Shown: one piece after another, positions 62,039 through 64,000 of the stretch
How positions within the stretch are numbered: the stretch's first letter is position 1
Layout of the letters: every line of letters begins with the position of its first letter
Source: Acanthosepion esculentum
Taxonomy: Eukaryota > Mollusca > Cephalopoda > Sepiida > Sepiidae
Assembly (NCBI GenBank): GCA_964036315.1
Contig: OZ038510.1
Span: forward strand, 79,129,349-79,193,348
Reading direction: 5' to 3'
Length of the DNA: 64,000 bases
Notes under the pieces: generated by a model
What the model saw: the letters and a program-made list of their open reading frames with translations, nothing else
Told to the model about the DNA's origin: nothing
The model's database searches: none
Program-made: the position numbers and the translations under genes

Positions 62039-63029
62039 TATATACATACAAATATACACACACGTATATATATATACACACACATATATACATACAAATA
62101 TACACACACATGTGTGTGTGTATATATATATATATACACACACACATATATACATACAAATATACACACACATATACATATATGTATATATATCCATACA
62201 TACACATGTATACACATGCACACATACACACACAAATATATACACATATACACACACACATATATATACACACATATATACATACACACACACATATATA
62301 TACATATACACACTCACATATACACACACATATATACACACACATATATATACACATATATACATACACATATATACACACACATATATATACAGACACA
62401 TACATACACACATATATACATACACACACACACACACACATATATACATACACATATACACACACACATATACTTACACATATACACACACACATATATA
62501 CATACACATATACACACACACACACATATATATACACACACAATCACATAAGATTTCATTAGACTAAAGTAATGATGGAGTTGTAGATGTGTGGAAAATA
62601 TAAAAATAACATGAATTTAAAATTTCTCATGTTCCCACATCTTTAGTCTTTCGTCTCAGTACATAATTATAACTAAAGCTTGCGTTTTTATATCTCCTAC
62701 TCTCCCACACAATTCCATCAACAAACACATCACTTTAATCCGATGAAGCCTTTCTAGAGGATGAAATGCGTAACACAGATTTCACTTTGTCATTCATTTG
62801 CCTAATATAAACAGACCCCCCCCCCACAAAAAAAAACAAAAACAAAGCTACCAAGTAAATCATTGAATTTAAAAAAAAAAAATTATCATCAGTGTCAAAA
62901 CAAACTACAAGATTTTCAGAAATAACTACAAATTTTACCTGCAGTCGACCAAACCGCACACGTAGACCACTGCAATCCCCTCTTTTCAGTTCTGACAAGA
63001 GCTCAAGAAAATACGAAAAGTCTCCACTC
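36743..63029 (-). CDS. PHKB: Phosphorylase b kinase regulatory subunit beta, C-terminal nine exons
   Basis: Nine minus-strand exons (62,939-63,029; 58,123-58,290; 56,386-56,661; 53,668-53,870; 50,102-50,239; 45,924-46,053; 39,112-39,219; 38,330-38,404; 36,743-36,949) have GT/AG borders and join in phase into about 464 residues, roughly the last 40% of a protein of about 1,100. Diagnostic segments are [63 protein letters not shown] and [13 protein letters not shown], which fit the beta rather than the alpha subunit. The protein ends CCIA, a CaaX box; both large regulatory subunits are known to be farnesylated. In the (alpha-beta-gamma-delta)4 complex the beta subunit restrains the catalytic gamma subunit until phosphorylated, coupling hormone and calcium signals to glycogen breakdown in the cytoplasm. 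Upstream exons lie beyond the window. Introns here reach about 7 kb and carry SINEs, LINEs and minisatellites. Confidence 0.93.
37040..37345 (+). pseudogene. LINE pol C-terminal fragment, plus strand
   Basis: Follows the pattern [22 protein letters not shown], then (other frame) [14 protein letters not shown] and [10 protein letters not shown], then [19 protein letters not shown]. These are typical of non-LTR retrotransposon (jockey/CR1-like) RT C-termini. Several frameshifts and stops. Inside the last PHKB intron. Confidence 0.6.
37440..37740 (-). pseudogene. LINE pol C-terminal fragment, minus strand
   Basis: Minus-strand frame [20 protein letters not shown], then [18 protein letters not shown] and [15 protein letters not shown]: the segment that would come after the plus-strand fragment at 37.0-37.3 kb, but inverted. 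Ends in decayed sequence. Confidence 0.6.
37745..38245. repeat. About 36-bp minisatellite in the PHKB intron
   Basis: About 14 diverged units of tttgcactacagtcgaaaag plus gtaggcatggatccgg. It directly continues the inverted LINE fragment. Minus frames across it give STVVQTGSMPTF-like repeats and are not genes. Confidence 0.85.
38330..38404 (-). CDS. PHKB: PHKB exon H
   Basis: 75 nt, 25 codons, phase 0-0, acceptor catttag, donor AAG/gtaagt. Reads [18 protein letters not shown], then QAVNMDK. Confidence 0.92.
39112..39219 (-). CDS. PHKB: PHKB exon G
   Basis: 108 nt, phase 0-0, acceptor tttttttccag, donor GAG/gtttgt (weak). Reads [19 protein letters not shown], then [15 protein letters not shown]. 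The core [17 protein letters not shown] is near invariant in beta subunits. Confidence 0.95.
39220..41022. other. PHKB intron, AT-rich, no gene seen
   Basis: From about 40,150 a block of roughly 180 bp with ctagataaaaac, gtgtatatttcc and ttaaaactgaaattaaa words recurs in both orientations (40,180-40,290, 40,300-40,370, 40,510-40,640, 40,650-40,740), suggesting repeated foldback duplication. Confidence 0.4.
40968..41320 (+). repeat. SINE family 2 (tRNA-derived) with inverted ends
   Basis: A box atggcacagtggataaagg, B box gagttcaatacccgg. Body: cgtggaactagaacagtcta, aataaagggttcagttcg, then ctggagaaggcc...ggccgaaacgttgtg, then acaaagatgaggacaatagt. Its 5' flank (40,968-41,000: tatttctgagatgaggtatt) is the reverse complement of the family's 3' end as seen at 48.7-49.2 kb. 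Confidence 0.75.
41707..41781. repeat. (TA)n microsatellite
   Basis: Uninterrupted TA run of about 70 bp. Open frames of alternating Ile and Tyr over it are artefacts. Confidence 0.95.
42190..42566 (-). pseudogene. Penelope-like element GIY-YIG endonuclease fragment
   Basis: An 80-residue minus frame reads [14 protein letters not shown], then [19 protein letters not shown], then [15 protein letters not shown]. The (VY)...(YVGHT) pair with the following Arg fits the GIY-YIG endonuclease of Penelope-like retroelements. After a stop near 42,322 similarity continues weakly ([12 protein letters not shown]). The usual Cys of the CP motif is Tyr here. 5' truncated at a TA microsatellite; no reverse transcriptase nearby. 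PHKB intron. Confidence 0.65.
42590..42860 (-). repeat. Dispersed repeat, inverted relative to 16,425-16,570
   Basis: Reverse complement carries acaaaaccattttac, gatgcaacttggtttcagtg and taactgcacatct. Followed by a 65-bp TA run at about 42,800-42,857. Confidence 0.7.
43160..43370. repeat. About 87-bp unit in three tandem copies
   Basis: caatggttgactttggt, ggcttttactctcggttcat and gatagctgtctcaatg recur at about 43,175, 43,250 and 43,330 with point changes. In the PHKB intron. Confidence 0.75.
43978..45420 (-). pseudogene. RTE-like LINE, RT and C-terminus, interrupted
   Basis: Read leftwards: FNLYSEEVL with an in-frame stop (about 45,350), then a 104-residue frame with [18 protein letters not shown] (the YADD catalytic box), [16 protein letters not shown] and KFKYLGIVL. 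At 44,300-44,520 decayed [15 protein letters not shown] and FYRRMLRIP. At 43,978-44,170 a tail with [19 protein letters not shown] then KRKGI. About 400 bp of GC-richer foreign DNA (44,540-44,930) separates RT from the C-terminal part. Not functional. RTE-type assignment is by motif style only. Confidence 0.65.
44540..44930. other. GC-richer insert within the LINE copy
   Basis: Sharply less AT-rich than both sides, with open frames up to 115 residues on the plus strand that show no recognised domain. Likely another transposon fragment; its ends are unclear. Confidence 0.35.
45430..45770 (+). repeat. SINE family 2 copy with inverted 5' end
   Basis: gacttgacccaaagagttgt, agttcaatacctggc, ggaactagaacaatctat, ctgaagaaggctgg...cagctgaaatgttgtg, ataaagatagggac. 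The preceding 45,437-45,505 is the reverse complement of the family tail (gtctatatttctgagatgag ... catctttattg). Confidence 0.7.
45924..46053 (-). CDS. PHKB: PHKB exon F
   Basis: 130 nt, phase 2 in, 0 out. Reads [19 protein letters not shown], then [19 protein letters not shown] and YLLPQ. This is the most recognisable PHK beta segment in the window. Confidence 0.95.
46054..47280. other. PHKB intron between exons E and F, no gene seen
   Basis: AT-rich. Near 46,955 a short LINE/SINE-tail-like motif (gtgatgatgttc...gatgaaacgtgtc) and at 47,010-47,048 a TA run. Confidence 0.4.
47281..47355 (+). repeat. Repeat tail with hammerhead-like stem motif
   Basis: ccgaagaaggtc-tattt-gaccgaaacgt followed by ctgacgtcgaca. 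GGTC/GACC pair as a stem, ACGT/ACGT as a second stem ending in C, and TGTC/GACA as an outer stem: a hammerhead-like layout with C for U4 and one extra A after A9. Might be coincidence in a common repeat tail. Confidence 0.3.
48437..48720 (+). repeat. SINE family 2 copy
   Basis: catggcacagtggataaagg (A box), B box damaged by deletion (gtgatacctgg), then ggaactagaacagtctaccc, aataaagggttcagttcg and atggcaacaaagatgaggac. Its 3' part seeds the following array. Confidence 0.75.
48640..49180 (+). repeat. 107-bp tandem array built from the SINE tail, five units
   Basis: gaaatat recurs at 48,731, 48,838, 48,945, 49,052 and 49,159, exactly 107 bp apart. Each unit holds aaacgttgtgataaatatgg, caaagatgaggacaatagtc and tacctcatctcagaaatat. 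Confidence 0.95.
49215..49455 (+). pseudogene. Fragment of a transposon-associated Cys-rich protein
   Basis: A 74-residue frame contains [18 protein letters not shown], then [20 protein letters not shown] and MPV. It resembles a common repetitive animal protein family with FCYVCGEF...KCYxxYFGxP(V/L)GDQDK. The second Cys of CYVCG is Tyr here and the GDQDK segment is lost, so the zinc site is broken. In a PHKB intron. Confidence 0.45.
49456..50101. other. PHKB intron, AT-rich, no gene seen
   Basis: A small inverted repeat ttttgggccat / atggcccaaaat at 49,712-49,740, otherwise A/T runs. Confidence 0.35.
50102..50239 (-). CDS. PHKB: PHKB exon E
   Basis: 138 nt, acceptor catttta-ag, donor AAAAG/gtaggt. 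Completes the split Gly codon and reads [10 protein letters not shown], then [16 protein letters not shown]. The SPxxxxxLL motif is conserved in the family. Confidence 0.9.
50598..53200. repeat. 68-bp tandem array, about 38 copies, in a PHKB intron
   Basis: Period 68 measured between gaagatgaaa sites (50,947, 51,015). Unit: gaagatgaaagtaaatact, agtcaaaaattaataataat, ggctgacaatgcttcattt, aataaaaaat. Central units are almost invariant, edge units diverge (for example tactagtctaaaatgaataa near 52,940). Homologous, inverted, to the 107-bp array at 31.9-33.8 kb. Confidence 0.95.
53228..53580 (+). pseudogene. RTE-like LINE 3' end, plus strand, partly duplicated
   Basis: Frames read [21 protein letters not shown] and later [21 protein letters not shown], with [12 protein letters not shown] again at about 53,530. 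This is the same C-terminal pattern as the minus-strand copy at 43,978-44,170. Contains stops; a short local duplication explains the second RKVWR block. Confidence 0.5.
53668..53870 (-). CDS. PHKB: PHKB exon D
   Basis: 203 nt, phase 0 in, 2 out. Begins [17 protein letters not shown] and ends ILKIRIG. The polypyrimidine tract of its acceptor (tttttttcatttcag) merges with the 61-bp array that fills the adjacent intron. Confidence 0.93.
53880..54330. repeat. About 61-bp tandem array next to exon D
   Basis: Seven units of gaaagaaagcaaacatttga, tagaaatttctttctggaaa, ttttgaaaaaaa. Read on the gene strand it is T-rich and runs up to the exon D acceptor, so it supplies or lengthens the polypyrimidine tract. 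Large Phe-rich minus frames over it are artefacts. Confidence 0.9.
54480..55025 (-). pseudogene. LINE pol C-terminal fragment
   Basis: Leftward reading: [19 protein letters not shown], then [20 protein letters not shown], then [10 protein letters not shown]. Across a stop: [20 protein letters not shown], then [20 protein letters not shown]. The same protein region as the 37 kb fragments but a different subfamily. Confidence 0.6.
55272..55437. repeat. Large near-perfect palindrome
   Basis: Arms of about 75-80 bp (tatagaaaaaacaactgaaa, agttgcaaa ... gtgaaagtatttattta) pair around a centre near 55,355. TA runs lie on both outer sides. In the intron between exons C and D. Confidence 0.85.
55605..55740 (+). 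repeat. Hammerhead-bearing repeat, 5' half
   Basis: Collinear with 61,090-61,235: gaggccaaatcagttgagtt and ttgatcctgg correspond to caaattcagtcgggtttcga and tcctag; then the hammerhead. The 3' half of the family is absent. Confidence 0.7.
55673..55732 (+). ncRNA. Type I hammerhead ribozyme, full conserved core
   Basis: Stem I: TGTCT (55,673-55,677) with AGACA (55,728-55,732) and CCACA (55,680-55,684) with TGTGG (55,718-55,722), separated by an internal loop. Core box CTGATGA at 55,685-55,691. Stem II GCTG/CAGT around TGATA. GAA at 55,705-55,707. Stem III ACAG/CTGT with a single-base loop. Cleavage-site C17 at 55,717, after U16.1. All invariant nucleotides are present. Very short stem III is known in Penelope-associated and animal retrozyme hammerheads, which often act as dimers. 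Orientation is antisense to PHKB. Confidence 0.8.
55797..56250. repeat. About 38-bp (GAAA)-rich array, 11 units
   Basis: actcagaacaaatagag followed by A runs and (GAAA)2-4; sites at 55,835, 55,873 and 55,911. Lies 130 bp downstream of exon C in the intron. T-rich on the gene strand. Confidence 0.9.
56386..56661 (-). CDS. PHKB: PHKB exon C
   Basis: 276 nt, phase 0-0, acceptor gcgattgcag, donor CAG/gtgagt. Contains [37 protein letters not shown] and [17 protein letters not shown], matching the conserved VRLxAxLL..VDSLAPS region of PHK large subunits. Confidence 0.93.
56880..57020 (-). repeat. SINE family 2, tail fragment
   Basis: On the minus strand: aataaagggtttagttt, actgatgaaggccagaagg, aaggccgaaaggttatgtg. 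Keeps the paired GGCC/GGCC stem between a CTGATGA box and GAAA. Confidence 0.6.
57290..57640 (+). pseudogene. LINE reverse transcriptase fragment
   Basis: Plus-strand frames read [23 protein letters not shown] sequence, then SKAFNSVQ, and past a frameshift at a G run, [20 protein letters not shown] then [14 protein letters not shown]. This is the RT region around the first catalytic aspartate (FVDLSKAF). Stops follow; the YADD box is missing. Intron between PHKB exons B and C. Confidence 0.6.
57665..57732. repeat. (ATT/AAT)n then (CAT)n microsatellite
   Basis: Changes from ATT to AAT to CAT triplets, which produces an Ile-Asn-His homopolymer frame. Confidence 0.9.
58123..58290 (-). CDS. PHKB: PHKB exon B
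   Basis: 168 nt, phase 0-0, acceptor tttgccag, donor gtaggt. Starts [19 protein letters not shown]. Ends in a Pro/Glu-rich linker ([16 protein letters not shown]), a poorly conserved stretch in the family. Confidence 0.88.
58627..58680. repeat. (TA)n microsatellite
   Basis: Uninterrupted TA run directly beside a foldback element. Confidence 0.95.
58683..58970. repeat. Foldback element, about 110-bp inverted arms
   Basis: Left arm 58,683-58,795 (attatattaagaaacagac, ataatttatttt, ctccattttcata) and right arm 58,855-58,970 are imperfect reverse complements. The centre holds a direct repeat of tttttccaggcttaaaaact (58,799 and 58,831). Confidence 0.8.
59304..59400. repeat. Short foldback
   Basis: ataagtaattcattgagttt and aactcaacgaattacttaat-type arms pair around about 40 nt. 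Just left of a TA run and the MITE. Confidence 0.6.
59464..59829 (+). mobile_element. Tc1/mariner-like MITE with transposase C-terminal remnant
   Basis: Ends aggtgaccccaaaaaacggg and, inverted, cagggtgaccccaacaaaaa form TIRs, with TA outside on both sides as expected for TA-target elements. Near 59,597-59,690 a frame reads [20 protein letters not shown], then GRHLQDVI and a stop, the usual end of a related transposase. The rest of the gene is deleted. Confidence 0.75.
59830..60012. repeat. Left inverted-repeat flank of the 38-bp array
   Basis: tttcattgaaaatggccaac and aaggaagatttaattaat (59,903-59,945) are mirrored at 60,855-60,890. A second copy of the end (gttttcaatgaaa, 59,843) makes a local hairpin. 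Confidence 0.65.
60013..60625. repeat. 38-bp tandem array, 16 units
   Basis: Unit gttccaagagctacttctct plus tgtcattatcaaggatgt, all units practically identical. 38 is not a multiple of 3 and the unit has no stop in any plus frame, so all three plus frames stay open for about 600 bp. These frames are repeat artefacts. In the PHKB intron between exons A and B. Confidence 0.95.
60626..61075. repeat. Right flank of the 38-bp array
   Basis: Contains the mirrored arm (attaaatcttccttgctggt, ttttcaatgaaagc at 60,855-60,890). Otherwise unremarkable. Confidence 0.5.
61177..61230 (+). ncRNA. Hammerhead ribozyme, core-mutated copy
   Basis: Same fold as at 55,673: GTC/GAC outer and CCACA/TGTGG inner stem I, CTGATGA at 61,188-61,194, stem II GCTG/CAGC, stem III ACAG/CTGT, C17 at 61,220. 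The GAA that should follow stem II is AAC (61,208-61,210), which removes G12 and A14, so cleavage is not expected. Confidence 0.7.
61419..61478 (+). ncRNA. Hammerhead ribozyme-like fold of second type
   Basis: Stem I: CAGCACT (61,419-61,425) with AGTGTTG (61,472-61,478), including one G-U pair, and GGC (61,429-61,431) with GCC (61,465-61,467). CTGACGA at 61,432-61,438. Stem II TGC/GCA. GAA at 61,452-61,454. Weak stem III (AC/GT). C17 at 61,464. Core residues are intact, but the first stem II position is U-U instead of G-C. Confidence 0.6.
61581..62545. repeat. (TA)n and (CA/TA)n compound microsatellite, about 960 bp
   Basis: Starts as pure TA, then alternates cacaca and tatata blocks without a fixed period. 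It keeps frames open on both strands for hundreds of codons (Thr/His/Ile/Tyr or Cys/Val/Tyr/Ile); none is a gene. Confidence 0.95.
62546..62938. other. PHKB intron between array and exon A
   Basis: Holds a repeat-tail motif at 62,738-62,775 (ccgatgaagcctttctagag then gatgaaatgcg), a C run and an A run. No gene. Confidence 0.4.
62939..63029 (-). CDS. PHKB: PHKB exon A (first in window)
   Basis: 91 nt, acceptor ttttctctag, donor CTGCAG/gtaaaa. Reads [19 protein letters not shown] then RVRFGRLQ. Enters needing one base and leaves at phase 0. Confidence 0.85.
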
Positions 63030-63162
63030 CTAGAGAAAAGATGAACATCTAAATAAAAATATCTGTCACTTTATAGAACAAAAAGTTAAAAAATGCAAAG
63101 ATTATATAAGGTATCCATAAAATAGACAAGAAACCAGGGGTGTTACAAATATTTATCAATTC

Positions 63163-63217
<55 letters not shown>

Positions 63218-63540
63218 ATCATCCATCTGTGGGTTATTTAATGCCAGATCCAGTTTATATGAATTTTAAATGCTTATTTTGTATGGAACATTTTTAGCAA
63301 CCCAGAGCTTATTTGCTTGCACGCTGCAAAATAATCCTCGGTATTTTGTTTAAGTCAAGAATTTCCATTTGCTAAGGACAATTTATTTGAAAAAAAGATA
63401 AAAGGTAGGATATGTTGTTTATACATCAGTCTATATCTTTGATAAGAGACCAATTCTTTTTAGAGAATCCAATATATTTTTTGGTTCAGTTTTTGCAAAT
63501 AATTTCTTCATGTTCTTCGCGATTGGTTGGTTGGATTTGG
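63030..63540. other. PHKB intron upstream of exon A, no further exon seen
   Basis: AT-rich with a TA run at 63,166-63,211. No segment with PHK similarity between exon A and the window end. Confidence 0.45.
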
Positions 63541-63544
63541 TCCT

Positions 63545-64000
63545 ACGGCATATCAACCTCAATGGGTCATCCAATGCCGACAAAATTCCTATTGTTGGTA
63601 ATATTATTTTTTTCTAGATCCATCTCTGGTAAAATTTTTTCCTTCAAAAAAGTCTATTTCTGGTAATGATTTGCTTTCAAATATGTATCACTGGTAATAT
63701 TCTTTTTTTTCGAAAAATGTTTAGCTGGGAATATATATTTTCCCCTTTTTCTTTTCTTTTTTACAAAAATATATTGCTCATTTTTCCAAAATCGTATAGC
63801 TGGCAATATTATTTTTTCAAAATCGTATAGCTGGTAACATCTTTTCAAAAACGTATAGCTGGTAATATCATTTTTTCAAAAACGCACTGCTGGCAACATT
63901 ATTCTTTTGAAAACGTATAGCTGGTAATACTATTTTCCCAAAAATGTATAGCTAGCAACATCATTTTTTCAAAAACGGCCTTTTGGTTGGACGTAGATTA
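63545..64000. repeat. Sister of the 11.2-12.2 kb minisatellite, more diverged
   Basis: Begins like the other array: gcatatcaacctcaatgggtc, catccaatgccgacaaaa, compared with catatcgaccttcgttgggc, cattcaatgctgaaaaag at 11,168. Then about 13 units of caaaaacgtatagctggtaa plus tattattttt. It continues to the window edge. Confidence 0.85.

Noticed and set aside
61562..62567. Frames up to 301 residues on both strands in the TA/CA tract
   Set aside because: Pure dinucleotide composition; Cys/Val/Tyr or Thr/His/Ile alternation is an artefact.

Overview
This window is animal nuclear DNA: very AT-rich, intron-bearing and crowded with repeats. The mix of tRNA-derived SINEs, hammerhead-ribozyme repeats, a CsRn1-like Ty3/gypsy element with a tRNA-Trp primer site, Penelope-like and RTE-like fragments and long minisatellites suggests a lophotrochozoan, most likely a mollusc. 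That placement is inference; no taxon-specific gene is present.

Host genes. The right half carries the last nine coding exons of a phosphorylase kinase beta-subunit gene (PHKB) on the minus strand, from 63,029 down to a stop codon at 36,743. All nine join in phase and end in a CaaX-type tail (CCIA). A small minus-strand gene start at 6,710-5,018 is made of micro-exons that encode a secretion signal peptide. One plus-strand exon-like segment at 28,754-28,950 is unassigned. Everything else that is open is a mobile-element remnant or a tandem repeat.

Mobile elements. A complete, young LTR retrotransposon (17,638-23,208, minus strand) has 720-bp LTRs that differ at two positions, intact gag and pol, a tRNA-Trp-like primer site and a 6-bp target duplication. 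It landed inside the gag of an older, decayed gypsy element. Other remnants are a Tc1/mariner-like transposase (2.5-3.1 kb), a hAT-like N-terminus (26.8 kb), a Penelope-like GIY-YIG domain (42.3 kb), RTE-like and other LINE pieces (37, 44-45, 53, 54.5 and 57.3 kb), a TIR-bounded MITE (59.5 kb) and three SINE-like families.

Ribozymes. One repeat family (0.7, 55.7 and 61.1-61.5 kb) carries type I hammerhead ribozyme folds. The 55.7 kb copy has every core nucleotide. The 61 kb copy holds two different hammerhead folds in the same orientation, with predicted cleavage sites 244 nt apart, an arrangement like that of retrozymes and Penelope pseudo-LTRs.

Tandem DNA. At least ten arrays are present. 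They include back-to-back 30-bp minisatellites (11.2-13.2 kb), a 107-bp array (31.9-33.8 kb) homologous to an inverted 68-bp array lying in a PHKB intron (50.6-53.2 kb), a 38-bp array (60.0-60.6 kb), a 107-bp array grown from a SINE tail (48.6-49.2 kb) and about 1 kb of (TA/CA)n (61.6-62.5 kb). Several large inverted repeats occur, the best being a perfect 54-bp-arm palindrome at 25.5 kb. Coordinates of exons and LTRs were read base by base; boundaries of dispersed repeats are approximate.
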